59,815 bases of DNA from an uncultured Bartonella sp. (lineage in GTDB: Bacteria; Pseudomonadota; Alphaproteobacteria; Rhizobiales; Rhizobiaceae), in the NCBI GenBank assembly GCA_946481695.1, contig CAMLON010000009.1, positions 1 to 59,815 on the forward strand, read 5' to 3'. Both the position numbers and the translations under genes were made by a program. Positions 18,609-28,166 of the stretch are shown in pieces. Under the pieces are notes generated by a model. That model saw only the letters and a program-made list of their open reading frames with translations. It was not told the origin of the DNA and searched no databases. Position 1 is the stretch's first letter. Every line of letters starts with the position of its first letter.

Positions 18609-20095
18609 CCCCCGCAATTCAAGACAGAAAGCTTATGAACGTTGTCGGCATTTTCTTCGTCGACCAGCCGTGTCGGATAATCTCCGGTGAAGTAATGGTC
18701 GGTAAATTGGGGATCGGCATTATTCCTGACCTCACCTCCAACGGCCATATAAAGCCCGTCGAGAGACAAAAATTGTAACGAGTCAGCACCGATAAATTCA
18801 CACATGGATTTCAAATCAGGAAATTGATTGGCAAGAAGTTTTGATGCTTCAGGTGTATCGATGCCGTAAAAATCGGGATAGAAGATCATCGGACTTGCCA
18901 CGCGTATATGGACTTCTTTGGCTCCCGCTTCACGTAGCATTTGTACGATTTTGATTGACGTTGTGCCACGAACAATCGAATCGTCAATCAGAATAACGCG
19001 TTTTCCTTCAATAACCGGGCGATTTGCCGAGTGTTTGAGTTTGACGCCGAAGGCGCGGATTTGTTGTGTCGGTTCGATGAATGTTCGGCCGACATAGTGG
19101 TTACGAATAATGCCGAGTTCGAATGGAATACCGCTTTGTTGAGCGTAACCGATTGCAGCCGGTGTGCCTCCATCGGGAACAGGGACTACAACATCGCCAT
19201 CACATGGGGCTTCCTTGGCAAGATAAATTCCCATATTTTTGCGTGCATTATAGACGCTACGTCCACCCATGATTGAATCAGGACGGGCGAAATAGACATA
19301 TTCGAAAAGGCAGAGTTTTTCCGGTTTACGATCTTTTGGCTTGATGGTTTTGATTGTCACTTCTCCGTCTTTTTGGAGCTGACAGATAATGACCTCGCCA
19401 TTTTCGACGTCACGGATATATTTTGCGCCGATAATATCAAGCGCGCAGGTTTCCGAACAGAAAATAGGTTTGCCATCAAGTTCACCCATGACCAACGGGC
19501 GGATGCCGACGGGGTCGCGAGCAGCAATGAGCTTTGAACGGGTCATCGCAATCATTGCAAAACCGCCTTCGATCTGGCGGATAGCGTCAACAAAACGTTC
19601 GGAAGATTTTGCATGACGCGAGCGGGCGATGAGATGAAGAACAACTTCCGAATCCGAGGTTGATTGACAAATTGCACCCGAAGCAATGAGCTGGCGGCGT
19701 ATTGTGAGGCCGTTGGTTAGGTTGCCATTATGGGCAATGGCAATGCCACCCACTTCGAGTTCTGCAAAGAGCGGCTGAACATTGCGCAACGCCGTTTCGC
19801 CTGTTGTCGAATAACGTGTGTGACCGATCGCGCGGTTACCGGGAAGATTGGCCAAAGTTTGCGGGTTGGTGTAATGGTCGCCGACGAGTCCCATATGCTT
19901 TTCCTGATGGAATACATGTCCATCATAAGAAACGATGCCGGCTGCTTCCTGTCCTCGATGTTGCAAGGCATGGAGGCCAAGTGCTGTTAATGTTGCCGCA
20001 TCATCATGTCCAAGAATTCCGAAGACGCCACATTCTTCATGCAACGTGTCATCATCGGAATTAAAATCCGGCTCACCTAAGACCTCATTTATCAT
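18605..20095 (-). CDS. purF: Amidophosphoribosyltransferase
   Basis: PurF starts purine synthesis, moving the glutamine amide to PRPP to give phosphoribosylamine. The N-terminal nucleophile Cys22 (EECGVFG) follows a short propeptide that should be cleaved off. The PRPP-binding loop LIDDSIVRGTTS lies around residues 366-377. I choose the ATG at 20095, since AGGA sits at a proper distance; the ATG at 20104 abuts that site. The product is 496 residues, the usual length. A terminator separates it from cvpA upstream, so it likely has its own promoter in the AT-rich 20105-20150. Confidence 0.96.
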   Translation of the reverse strand: MINEVLGEPDFNSDDDTLHEECGVFGILGHDDAATLTALGLHALQHRGQEAAGIVSYDGHVFHQEKHMGLVGDHYTNPQTLANLPGNRAIGHTRYSTTGETALRNVQPLFAELEVGGIAIAHNGNLTNGLTIRRQLIASGAICQSTSDSEVVLHLIARSRHAKSSERFVDAIRQIEGGFAMIAMTRSKLIAARDPVGIRPLVMGELDGKPIFCSETCALDIIGAKYIRDVENGEVIICQLQKDGEVTIKTIKPKDRKPEKLCLFEYVYFARPDSIMGGRSVYNARKNMGIYLAKEAPCDGDVVVPVPDGGTPAAIGYAQQSGIPFELGIIRNHYVGRTFIEPTQQIRAFGVKLKHSANRPVIEGKRVILIDDSIVRGTTSIKIVQMLREAGAKEVHIRVASPMIFYPDFYGIDTPEASKLLANQFPDLKSMCEFIGADSLQFLSLDGLYMAVGGEVRNNADPQFTDHYFTGDYPTRLVDEENADNVHKLSVLNCGG

Positions 20096-20151
20096 TTTGA
20101 CCATCCTGTTGAGATATAAATATACTCTTTATCAAAACACCCAATATAGGC

Positions 20152-20179
20152 AAAAATGGGTGGCATAATGCCACCCATT
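20152..20179 (-). terminator. Rho-independent terminator after cvpA
   Basis: AATGGGTGGC (20155-20164) and GCCACCCATT (20170-20179) form a perfect 10-bp stem with a 5-base loop. On the minus strand a TTTTT run follows. It lies just after the cvpA stop and so separates cvpA from purF. Confidence 0.85.
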
Positions 20180-20184
20180 CAAAT

Positions 20185-20760
20185 TCAGTCACCCGGTTGA
20201 GCCGGACTATCGCCAACACCGCTATCGGTGGACGGCTCATCTTTTTTCAGCACGCTTGAGGCTTTGTCAAAAACCCAATCCGGATCCTTGGGTAACAGTT
20301 CCCAAATCTGGTTGCTTAAGGAGTCAAGCATAGGCTTGGTTTTAGCATCTTTCAGCCATGGCGCCTGATCTTCCGGTTTGATTAGCTGGTTAACAAGCAA
20401 CATGGCGATAACCATGATGAAAATTCCGCGCACAACACCGAAGATAAATCCCACCGTGCGGTCGAGTGCACCGATTCGGCTATCTATAATCACGTCGGCA
20501 ATTTTCATAGTTATGATTGAAACAATGATAAAAACAACGACAAAGATGATTGCCAGACTGGCAATGAGTGCAATAGTCTTGTTGGAAAGATAGGATTCCA
20601 CAAAGGGCAGAAGGTTTTTATAAAAAAGCACAGCTGCAATTGCCGCGATGATCCATGATGCCAACGATAACACTTCCCGCGAAAAGCCACGTACCATGGC
20701 CAAAAAGGCGGAAAAGAGGATTACTACAATTACCAGGCCGTCAAGGGCTGTCATGAACAT
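20185..20760 (-). CDS. cvpA: CvpA family membrane protein
   Basis: A 191-residue inner-membrane protein with four hydrophobic segments in the first 130 residues (LVIVVILFSAFLAMVRG is the first) and a charged tail. CvpA was named for colicin V production. Its real role is probably in envelope homeostasis; its neighbour purF is a classic association. The ATG at 20760 has AAGGA eight bases upstream; a longer frame to 20793 lacks such a site. Confidence 0.9.
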   Translation of the reverse strand: MFMTALDGLVIVVILFSAFLAMVRGFSREVLSLASWIIAAIAAVLFYKNLLPFVESYLSNKTIALIASLAIIFVVVFIIVSIITMKIADVIIDSRIGALDRTVGFIFGVVRGIFIMVIAMLLVNQLIKPEDQAPWLKDAKTKPMLDSLSNQIWELLPKDPDWVFDKASSVLKKDEPSTDSGVGDSPAQPGD

Positions 20761-20899
20761 CAGGCTTGTCCTTAAGTTCGCTTCAATCGGCAAAATATAA
20801 TGACAGTTTCGTCAATTACGTCTTCAATGCCAGTTTGCAAAACCAATATCAATATTTCCCGCACTTTAAAAGTATTAAGCCAGCCTTTTGTCCACAAAC

Positions 20900-22300
20900 T
20901 CAATTCTGTGTTGAAGGCGAAGGCCGCCTCTTTCCGGAAGCAATTGCTGCAACAAGTTCAGGCAAGTCTGCAAAGCTTCTCTGCCTGAAAGACGGCGATT
21001 TGATGGTTTCTGTTGTGCCCGACGGCAAAATTGCACCTTTAAACCCGAGTTTGTCGGCTTCTTTCAATCTTTGACCTGAATGGGCAACCGCACGCACCGC
21101 CCCCGATAGACTGACTTCACCGAAAAATACATAATTCGGCGGCAACGCAATTCCGGCAAGGGAAGAAACAAGCGCTGCTGCCACTGCAAGATCGGCAGCA
21201 GGCTCAGAAATGCGATATCCTCCAGCTACATTAAGATAAACATCATGTTGCCCGAAACGCACGCCGCAATGGGCTTCAAGAACTGCAAGAATCATGGAAA
21301 GTCGGTTGCTGTCCCATCCGACGACCGCCCGTCTTGGTGTTCCTAGCGAAGTCGGCGCAACGAGTGCCTGTATTTCAACAAGGATAGGTCTTGTTCCTTC
21401 CATACCGGCAAAAACAGCTGCACCGGGTGCATTACTGTTTCGCTCTCCAAGAAATAACTCGGATGGATTATTGACTTCCCGCAAGCCATGATCCGACATT
21501 TCAAAAACACCGATTTCATCAGTCGGGCCAAAGCGGTTTTTCACGGTTCTTAAAATTCTGTACTGGTGTCCGCCTTCACCCTCGAAATAAAGCACCGCGT
21601 CGACCATATGTTCGACAACACGAGGTCCGGCGATTTGCCCATCTTTCGTAACATGACCAACCAGTACAACCGCAGCACCCGTTTTCTTGGCAAAACGTAT
21701 CATCGCCTGTGCTCCGGTTCTCACCTGTGTGACTGTTCCGGGAGAAGAATCGACTGCTTCGGACCAAAGTGTCTGTATGGAATCAATAATGACCAGATCA
21801 GGCTTTTTTGCATTTGCAAGCGTTGCAAGAATATCTTCGACATTGGTTTCGGCAGCAAGCTCTACGGCAGAATTAGCGGCTCCCAAACGTTGTGCACGTA
21901 AGCGGATTTGCGCGACTGCTTCTTCGCCGGAAACATAGATAACGTGATAACCTTGGCGCGAAAGCGCTGCTGCGGCCTGCGTTAAAAGTGTCGATTTACC
22001 GATGCCCGGATCACCGCCGACAAGCAGTGCCGAGCCCCTGACAAAGCCACCACCTGTGACACGATCAAGCTCGGCAATTCCCGATTTTATCCGTGGTGCG
22101 TCTTCAATAGCTCCCGAAAGCGATGTGAGGGCAACAACGCGCCCCTTACGGCTGCTTTTGGCAGGCCCGCCGCCAATGCCACCGCTCGTTCCTTCTTCAA
22201 CAATGGTATTCCATTCGCCACACGCATCGCATTTTCCAGCCCATTGAGAATAGACTGTGCCGCAATTTTGACAGACAAATTGGGTGCGTGTTTTTGCCAT
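20900..22300 (-). CDS. radA: DNA repair protein RadA (Sms)
   Basis: RadA is a hexameric RecA-like ATPase that promotes branch migration in recombination and repair. The C4 zinc finger is C10, C13, C24 and C27, Walker A is GGDPGIGKST at 95-104, and the RadA motif KNRFG is near residue 256. A C-terminal Lon-like domain follows (GGYRISEPAADLAVAAAL). The 466-residue length is normal. The start is 5 bp after the dnaB stop, so the two genes are cotranscribed. In relatives I expect alr between them. Confidence 0.96.
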   Translation of the reverse strand: MAKTRTQFVCQNCGTVYSQWAGKCDACGEWNTIVEEGTSGGIGGGPAKSSRKGRVVALTSLSGAIEDAPRIKSGIAELDRVTGGGFVRGSALLVGGDPGIGKSTLLTQAAAALSRQGYHVIYVSGEEAVAQIRLRAQRLGAANSAVELAAETNVEDILATLANAKKPDLVIIDSIQTLWSEAVDSSPGTVTQVRTGAQAMIRFAKKTGAAVVLVGHVTKDGQIAGPRVVEHMVDAVLYFEGEGGHQYRILRTVKNRFGPTDEIGVFEMSDHGLREVNNPSELFLGERNSNAPGAAVFAGMEGTRPILVEIQALVAPTSLGTPRRAVVGWDSNRLSMILAVLEAHCGVRFGQHDVYLNVAGGYRISEPAADLAVAAALVSSLAGIALPPNYVFFGEVSLSGAVRAVAHSGQRLKEADKLGFKGAILPSGTTETIKSPSFRQRSFADLPELVAAIASGKRRPSPSTQN

Positions 22301-22305
22301 TATGA

Positions 22306-23808
22306 TCAGCCGAATTGATCCGGTAACTTGTCACTCTCGGCAAGATCGGAAAAGCGTGTATATTCGGCTTGGAACGCCAATCTTACAGTTCCTGTCGGTC
22401 CGTGACGCTGTTTGGCGACAATCACCTCGGCCTTGCCGAAGACTTCTTCCATCTCGGCTTGCCATTTCAAATGTTCATCACTGCCAAGCTTCGGCTCTTT
22501 GTTTTTGATATAATATTCATCGCGATAAACAAACAGCACGACATCAGCATCCTGTTCGATCGAACCGGATTCACGAAGATCGGAAAGTTGCGGGCGTTTG
22601 TCATCACGTGCTTCCACCTGACGGGAAAGCTGCGACAAAGCAATGATCGGGATATTGAGTTCTTTGGCAAGTGACTTCAAACCGGTCGTGATTTCGGTAA
22701 TTTCCTGCACACGGTTTTCCGACGCGCGTTTCGAAACACCGGTCATCAATTGAACATAGTCAATCACCAAAACATCAAGGCCATGTTGGCGTTTGAGCCG
22801 TCGCGCGCGGGCTGAAAGCTGCGCAATCGAAATGCCACCTGTCTGGTCGATATATAGCGGTGCCTTTTGCAATCTGGTCATTGAATGGAGAAGCTTGGCA
22901 AACTGGTCTTCGGTAATATCACCCCGACGGATTTTCGAGGACGATACTTCAGCTTGCTCGGAAATAATACGTGTTGCCAATTGTTCCGATGACATTTCAA
23001 GCGAGAAGAAACCAACGATTCCACCTTCATTCTCTTCTGCCGGGAGGTTGTTTTCCTTCGCTTTGATATAAGCATTGGCGATATTGAAAGCGATATTGGT
23101 TGCAAGTGAAGTCTTACCCATGCCCGGACGACCAGCAAGGATGATAAGGTCGGAACGTTGCAAACCACCCATTTGTTCGTCAAGTTTCTTGAGCTGTGTA
23201 GGAATGCCGGAGAGGCGGGAAGTGCGTTTTTTTGCAGCTCCTGCCATATCAATGGCTTTTTTTACTGCATCATCGAAACTTTCAAAGCCTCCGCCATATT
23301 TACCGGTTTCGGCGAGTGTGAACAATTTTTGCTCAACATTTTCGATTTGTTTCGAAGGTGTAAGATCAATTGGTGCATCATAGGCGGTATTGACGATCTC
23401 GTTGCCAAGATCAATCAAAGAGCGACGAGTATAAAGGTCATAAATGGCGCGGCCATAATCTTCTGCGTTGATGATGGTGACAGCTTCTGTCGCCATGCGA
23501 ACAACATAGGTATAAACCGTCATATCGCCAATTTTTTCATCAGCCGGAATAAACGGTTTGATTGTGACTGGGTTGGCAAGCTTACCGTTTTTGATCATCT
23601 CGCTCAAAACGGCAAAAATTGTTTGATGTAAAGGCTCGAAAAAATGTTCAGGCTTCAAAAAATCGGACACACGATCGAGCGCATCATTATTGATGAGAAT
23701 TGCACCAAGAAGAGCTTGTTCCGCTTCTATATTATGCGGAACCTGCCGGAACGGAAGTGCTTCGTCACCATTGGTTTGTCCGATATTGAGAACTTTTGCT
23801 TCTGACAT
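22306..23808 (-). CDS. dnaB: Replicative DNA helicase DnaB
   Basis: DnaB unwinds DNA at the replication fork as a hexameric ring. The N-terminal interaction domain (QVPHNIEAEQALLGAIL) is followed by a RecA-like domain with Walker A GRPGMGKT at 226-233. DYVQLMTG holds the Walker B region, and SQLSRQVEARDDKRP and DLRESGSIEQDADVV follow as signature blocks. The product is 500 residues and no intein is present. It is the first gene of the unit with radA. Confidence 0.97.
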   Translation of the reverse strand: MSEAKVLNIGQTNGDEALPFRQVPHNIEAEQALLGAILINNDALDRVSDFLKPEHFFEPLHQTIFAVLSEMIKNGKLANPVTIKPFIPADEKIGDMTVYTYVVRMATEAVTIINAEDYGRAIYDLYTRRSLIDLGNEIVNTAYDAPIDLTPSKQIENVEQKLFTLAETGKYGGGFESFDDAVKKAIDMAGAAKKRTSRLSGIPTQLKKLDEQMGGLQRSDLIILAGRPGMGKTSLATNIAFNIANAYIKAKENNLPAEENEGGIVGFFSLEMSSEQLATRIISEQAEVSSSKIRRGDITEDQFAKLLHSMTRLQKAPLYIDQTGGISIAQLSARARRLKRQHGLDVLVIDYVQLMTGVSKRASENRVQEITEITTGLKSLAKELNIPIIALSQLSRQVEARDDKRPQLSDLRESGSIEQDADVVLFVYRDEYYIKNKEPKLGSDEHLKWQAEMEEVFGKAEVIVAKQRHGPTGTVRLAFQAEYTRFSDLAESDKLPDQFG

Positions 23809-24072
23809 TAGTCTTTTGCTGCTCGCCTGAATTTTGTTGAATTGGATAACCCGTTTACTTTACCCCATTGTAGATAGAGATCGCCACTTTTTTTTCTTGC
23901 TCATTGCATTTTTGCCCGTTTCCCTCGTTTATCCCCGTTTTACATGTGGTAAAAGGGGAGAAAATGCGCTGAACGCCACTATTAAAACCCATAAGGCTTG
24001 CTTGATGACCGGAAACGGCATTCCGGAAGACCATTAAATAGCCTGCACCGAAAAAAGTATGCGTCTTATGAG
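23809..24072. other. dnaB upstream region
   Basis: This gap lies between the cfa terminator and dnaB and must hold the dnaB promoter. I see no ORF with support and no other strong structure in it. Confidence 0.4.
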
Positions 24073-24110
24073 AAGAAAAATGCCGCACGCTTTTGGGCAC
24101 GCGCGGCATT
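24073..24110 (-). terminator. Rho-independent terminator of cfa
   Basis: AATGCCGC (24079-24086) and GCGGCATT (24103-24110) form an 8-bp stem. On the minus strand it is followed by TTTCTTCT. It lies about 60 bp after the cfa stop. Confidence 0.75.
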
Positions 24111-24172
24111 CTTTGACTTGAGATAGATGTTTGGAAAAATGGCTTGAAATCCGGTTTTCGCGACCACACAAC

Positions 24173-25531
24173 CTATTTCTTTTTCTCATTCGAAACTTTG
24201 GCTTTTCCACGTGCCTTCACCGGTTCTGGAGCAGAAGAAGCACTCGGCTTTTTTGCTGTTCCGGCATTCTTTTTTTCGTCTTTCAGAGTTGTTTCTAAAT
24301 TCGGGTCAGCATCTATTTTTTTAAGTTTGGCTTCTTCTTCGGTAATGTAATCGCGTGTCAGGGGCACAGCATCCTGTTTGTGGGCAAGCTGTATCTGGAA
24401 AACCATCATACCCTGCCAGCGGAAAGCGCTTTCTGATGCCGCAAGATAAAATTCCCACATCCGGCAAAACCGTTCGTCATAGAGTGCTTTTGCTTCGTCC
24501 CAGTGGGCAAGGAAAGCTTCACGCCAAGCCTTTAAAGTTTCGGCATAATGCAAACGCAATATCTCGATATCGGTAATGACAAGGCCACTTTTTTCAATAA
24601 CGGGTATCACTTCCGATAATGACGGAATATAACCACCAGGGAAAATATATTTGGCAATCCAGGGATTCGTTGCCCCCGGTTCACCCGAACGGCCGATTGA
24701 ATGGAGAACGAAACGGCCATCCGGTTTCAACAATCTTTTGACATGGTCGAAATATTCTTTGTAATGGCCGATACCGACATGCTCGAACATGCCCACCGAA
24801 ACAATTTTGTCAAAGGCATTGTCAAGCTTGCGATAGTCGAGCAATAAAAATTTGGCTTTATCCTGAAGTCCCATATCTTTGGCGCGCTGGTTGGCAATTC
24901 CATGTTGTTCATGGGAAAGTGTAACGCCTGTAACATTTGCACCGAGAACCCGTGCAAAATAGAGACCCAATCCGCCCCAACCGCAGCCGATATCAAGGAG
25001 TTTTTCACCTTGCTTGACTTGAAGCTTGGCTGCAAGATGCCGCTTCTTGGCAAGTTGTGCTTCGGCGAGGCTGACATTTGGATTTTCAAAATAACCACAT
25101 GAATATTGACGATCAGGATCAAGAAACATCTCGTAAAGTTTGCCTGACAAATCGTAATGGTGTTCAACGTTTTTTGCAGAACGACGCAACGTATTCATCT
25201 GGACGAATCGTTTTGTCGCTGTGCGGATGAAAGAAAATGCTTTCATCCACAATTCATTTTCTGCAATCGGGCCGGTACTTTCAAAAATCGTTTCGAGTAG
25301 AGAATAAATATCACCTTTTATAAAAGTAAAACCACCATCCATGTAGGCTTCGCCCAGTTTCAATGCGGGGTCGAGCGCTACCTCACGTTCCCATTTTGCC
25401 GATGTAAAGCGAATTTGAATCGGTGTGCCAGTTTGATCACCGAATTGGTATGTGACCCCACGTGAATCAGTAATTGTCAGATTACCCTTGGTAATAATGT
25501 GGCTGGCAGCCGTCTTCAACAAAGCAAACAT
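24173..25531 (-). CDS. cfa: Cyclopropane-fatty-acyl-phospholipid synthase
   Basis: Cfa adds a methylene group from S-adenosylmethionine to unsaturated chains of membrane phospholipids. The SAM-binding motif LDIGCGWGG is at 179-187. Signature blocks include HHYDLSGKLYEMFLD, QYSCGYF near 142-148 and the later FVLHSIGR. The 452-residue protein ends in an extra tail of about 45 residues, rich in Lys, Ala and Glu and predicted disordered, beyond the folded core. The gene has its own terminator and sits between rplI and dnaB. Confidence 0.95.
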   Translation of the reverse strand: MFALLKTAASHIITKGNLTITDSRGVTYQFGDQTGTPIQIRFTSAKWEREVALDPALKLGEAYMDGGFTFIKGDIYSLLETIFESTGPIAENELWMKAFSFIRTATKRFVQMNTLRRSAKNVEHHYDLSGKLYEMFLDPDRQYSCGYFENPNVSLAEAQLAKKRHLAAKLQVKQGEKLLDIGCGWGGLGLYFARVLGANVTGVTLSHEQHGIANQRAKDMGLQDKAKFLLLDYRKLDNAFDKIVSVGMFEHVGIGHYKEYFDHVKRLLKPDGRFVLHSIGRSGEPGATNPWIAKYIFPGGYIPSLSEVIPVIEKSGLVITDIEILRLHYAETLKAWREAFLAHWDEAKALYDERFCRMWEFYLAASESAFRWQGMMVFQIQLAHKQDAVPLTRDYITEEEAKLKKIDADPNLETTLKDEKKNAGTAKKPSASSAPEPVKARGKAKVSNEKKK

Positions 25532-25649
25532 CTATCGAGTCCCATCTTTCATTCAATAATTCGGCCGCATGTTTACCCACAGAGGAGTGTCTAAATCAGC
25601 TCTCGAAAGTCTATTTCAACCGATGCACCGTTTATAGTGCCCATTTGTT

Positions 25650-25693
25650 AAAAAAACACCCGACCTTGAAGATCGGGTGTGTTCATTTTTTTT
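25650..25693 (-). terminator. Bidirectional terminator after rplI
   Basis: ACACCCGA (25656-25663) and TCGGGTGT (25673-25680) form a perfect 8-bp stem. A T6 run follows on the minus strand, about 100 bp after the rplI stop. A long T run also follows on the plus strand, so it could work both ways. Confidence 0.85.
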
Positions 25694-25778
25694 TGACATG
25701 TCAAGAAACAACTGTTCGAGACTACTGGGGCAGTGCGTCGCACTTGTAAGTCTTAACTTATAGACCGACGAAAAAAGC

Positions 25779-26387
25779 TTATTCAGCTTCTTTTTGTTCA
25801 GCTTCTTCCTCAGCCTTTTTCTCTGCTTCGTGTTCGGCACCTTCTTCGTCAAAGACTTCTTCTGCCAAAGGCTGTTCTTCGATTCCGTAAATAGCTTCGA
25901 TTGAAGTCAGATCCTCACCGGCTGCCTGACGTTCGGCTTCTTCAGCAGAACGGGCAATATTGATAGTCACGTTGACCTGTACTTCCGGGTGAAGATTGAC
26001 AGCTACATTGTGAAGGCCAATCGACTTGATCGGGTGGTTAAGTTCAACTTGTGTACGAATGATTGAAAAACCGTCAGCTGTAATAACATCGGCGATATCC
26101 CGGGTCGAAACTGAACCGTATAGTTGTCCTGTTTCACCGGCAGAGCGGATAACAACGAATGTCTTGCCATCAAGCTTGTCAGCAACCTGTTGGGCTTCGC
26201 TCTTGCGTTCAAGATTGCGTGCTTCAAGCTGTGCTCTCTCATTTTCGAATTTCTTTTTGTTGGCCTCGTTGGCACGCAAAGCTTTTCCCTGTGGGAAAAG
26301 GAAATTGCGGGCAAAACCATCCTTTACAGAAACGGTGTCGCCCATCTGCCCCAAGCGGGCAATGCGTTCGAGAAGAATAACGTCCAT
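25779..26387 (-). CDS. rplI: 50S ribosomal protein L9
   Basis: L9 binds 23S rRNA and helps reading-frame maintenance. The N-terminal domain starts [17 protein letters not shown] and includes the family stretch [13 protein letters not shown]. The 202-residue product is longer than the about 150 of E. coli. After residue 150 it has a highly acidic, Glu/Ala-rich tail ([18 protein letters not shown]). Long tails are common in alphaproteobacterial L9. It ends the rpsF-rpsR-DUF2232-rplI unit. Confidence 0.96.
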   Translation of the reverse strand: MDVILLERIARLGQMGDTVSVKDGFARNFLFPQGKALRANEANKKKFENERAQLEARNLERKSEAQQVADKLDGKTFVVIRSAGETGQLYGSVSTRDIADVITADGFSIIRTQVELNHPIKSIGLHNVAVNLHPEVQVNVTINIARSAEEAERQAAGEDLTSIEAIYGIEEQPLAEEVFDEEGAEHEAEKKAEEEAEQKEAE

Positions 26388-26409
26388 TTTAAATTCCTTT
26401 CAGCTGCTT

Positions 26410-27390
26410 TTATTGTTTTGTTTCACCGCTTTTGCGGCTTTCTTGAATAGTCGTCCAGATCCCCATTAAAAGCAGAATGAGTGATACTGGTAATGTGAAT
26501 ACGAAAGTGAAAAGGGCAATGTAGACAAATCCAAGGATGAAAATTCGTCCACTCATGCCACGAGTGAGGTTATGCAAATAGGCAAGTCCTGTCATCGAAA
26601 TTGCCAAAGTGAAGGTTGTATTGAAGACCGACGCACACAGATTGAGAAACGTACCAAGCTGGAAAAATGTGGCACCAAAGGCAACAATAAAAATTATCAG
26701 CGCGGGTACTGGCAGACGAAATTTTTTTGGCCAGTCATCGCGCGGGCGTGCGAGCCGTTTCATGCGCTGTGCACCCACAAGCGAAAAATACAAATTCCCG
26801 ATTAGAAAAAGCACTCCGTAAGTGGCCAGGCTGCTTGACAACAAAGGAACGATATTGGTTACCAAAAAGTCATGGAAGGAGATGATATCAGCTTCCGATG
26901 CCGAATTGGTCTCGCGTAAGGAATTTGCAATAAAATTGGCAACTTCGCCCGCAATAATCGGTGTCGTGGGGTTGTTGTGTAATATTGTGCCGATAATGAC
27001 ACAAATGATCGAGATAAAGCCTGTCAGTAAAAATATAACCGATGACAGCGGATACCATTGGACTGTGTGACCTTCTTTATCTGTTTCGGCAAGTCCCAGA
27101 AGCCAGGAGCCATAAACAGCCGGAAGGAAAAACAGCAAGGCAAAGCCGAGACCGATATAGAGATTTTGTGCAAATACCAGAACGATTGTTGCTGTGATAA
27201 GAGAAATGATACTGGCAGTCGTGCCCCAACCGAATGCAACAATAAAAATCGGCAGCGTCATGAAGCAACCGAGTAGAAGTGCAAGTGGTGGAAAAACCAG
27301 AAAAAAGCTCATAATAGCTGTTGCAAGGACGGCAGCAAAGAGCCCACCTAAAATGCCCGCCGGAAACGTATTGGTTTTTTTTTGCAACAT
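26410..27390 (-). CDS. DUF2232 membrane protein
   Basis: A 326-residue polytopic inner-membrane protein with about eight hydrophobic segments, the first being GLFAAVLATAIMSFFLVFPP. DUF2232/YybS proteins are usually found between rpsR and rplI in alphaproteobacteria, as here; the function is unknown. The conserved-looking block AQRMKRLARPRDDWP sits in a cytoplasmic loop. The gene lies 22 bp before rplI. Confidence 0.88.
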   Translation of the reverse strand: MLQKKTNTFPAGILGGLFAAVLATAIMSFFLVFPPLALLLGCFMTLPIFIVAFGWGTTASIISLITATIVLVFAQNLYIGLGFALLFFLPAVYGSWLLGLAETDKEGHTVQWYPLSSVIFLLTGFISIICVIIGTILHNNPTTPIIAGEVANFIANSLRETNSASEADIISFHDFLVTNIVPLLSSSLATYGVLFLIGNLYFSLVGAQRMKRLARPRDDWPKKFRLPVPALIIFIVAFGATFFQLGTFLNLCASVFNTTFTLAISMTGLAYLHNLTRGMSGRIFILGFVYIALFTFVFTLPVSLILLLMGIWTTIQESRKSGETKQ

Positions 27391-27474
27391 TTGATCGCTG
27401 TCCTGCCTTTTGCAGTTAGGGGCTGAAATTATCGCCCCAACTCCGGTTTTATTTAATCCTGCACCGAAAGCAGG

Positions 27475-27499
27475 AAAAGCAGCCGACCAAGCCGGCTGC
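27475..27499 (-). terminator. Possible terminator or attenuator after rpsR
   Basis: GCAGCCG (27479-27485) and CGGCTGC (27493-27499) form a 7-bp stem, followed by TTTT on the minus strand. It lies 9 bp after the rpsR stop. It could partly limit read-through into DUF2232 and rplI. Confidence 0.55.
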
Positions 27500-27507
27500 C
27501 TGAATTC

Positions 27508-27756
27508 TTATTTGACGACATAAGGCAGGAGGCCAAGGAAACGGGCGCGCTTGATGGCTTTTGCCAATTCGCGCTGCTTTTTCTGGCTAACTGCAGTAAT
27601 GCGTGAAGGAACAATCTTGCCGCGCTCTGAAATATAGCGCTGAAGAAGTTTTACATCCTTATAGTCGATCTTTGGTGCGTTAGGGCCTGAAAACGGGCAG
27701 GTCTTGCGGCGACGATGGAAAGGACGACGGGTTGGAATCTGACTAATATCAACCAT
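27508..27756 (-). CDS. rpsR: 30S ribosomal protein S18
   Basis: S18 is a small-subunit protein that pairs with S6 on the platform. The 82-residue product has the family blocks [29 protein letters not shown] (read as two short segments), [13 protein letters not shown] and a basic end. The ATG overlaps the rpsF stop (TAATG), giving coupled translation of the S6-S18 pair. Confidence 0.97.
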   Translation of the reverse strand: MVDISQIPTRRPFHRRRKTCPFSGPNAPKIDYKDVKLLQRYISERGKIVPSRITAVSQKKQRELAKAIKRARFLGLLPYVVK

Positions 27757-28166
27757 TATTCATCTCCTTCATTGTTTGTATCGTCGCGTGAGCGGCGTGG
27801 ACGACGCGGACGATCTTCATCCTTGCCGTAACGATCGTCACGATCACGGCGAGAAAGCATAGCCGACTGGCCTTCTTCAAGCTCGTGAACGCGAACTGTC
27901 ATATAACGCAAAATATCTTCATTGATGCGCATTTGGCGTTCGACTTCTGCAATTGCAGCTGCCGGAGCATCAATGTTCATCAAAGTGTAATAGGCTTTGC
28001 GATTCTTGCGAATGCGATAGGTAAGTGTGCGCAAACCCCAATTTTCGATACGCCCGACTTTGCCACCGTTGGCTTCAATGACGCCTTTGTAGAGTTCTAC
28101 AAGCTGGTCAACCTGTTGCGGTGCAATATCCTGTCGGGCAAGGAACACATGTTCATAAAGAGCCAT
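27756..28166 (-). CDS. rpsF: 30S ribosomal protein S6
   Basis: S6 binds 16S rRNA together with S18. [13 protein letters not shown] at the start and the [16 protein letters not shown] block identify it. At 136 residues it has an extended tail rich in Arg and Asp ([19 protein letters not shown]), a usual alphaproteobacterial trait. AAGAAAGG is the ribosome binding site. The leader contains two perfect hairpins that may be regulatory. Confidence 0.97.
   Translation of the reverse strand: MALYEHVFLARQDIAPQQVDQLVELYKGVIEANGGKVGRIENWGLRTLTYRIRKNRKAYYTLMNIDAPAAAIAEVERQMRINEDILRYMTVRVHELEEGQSAMLSRRDRDDRYGKDEDRPRRPRRSRDDTNNEGDE

Noticed and set aside
23834..24037. Rightward 67-codon hydrophobic frame upstream of dnaB
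   Set aside because: TTG start, no ribosome binding site, and it lies in the dnaB promoter region.
24173..25531. cfa as a recent insertion between rplI and dnaB
   Set aside because: Composition matches its neighbours, no repeats flank it, and I recall a similar placement in relatives, so no sign of transfer.
25616..25852. Leftward Lys-rich 78-codon frame
   Set aside because: It overlaps the rplI tail in another frame, and its Lys run comes from the Glu/Ala-rich codons of L9 and from the terminator.
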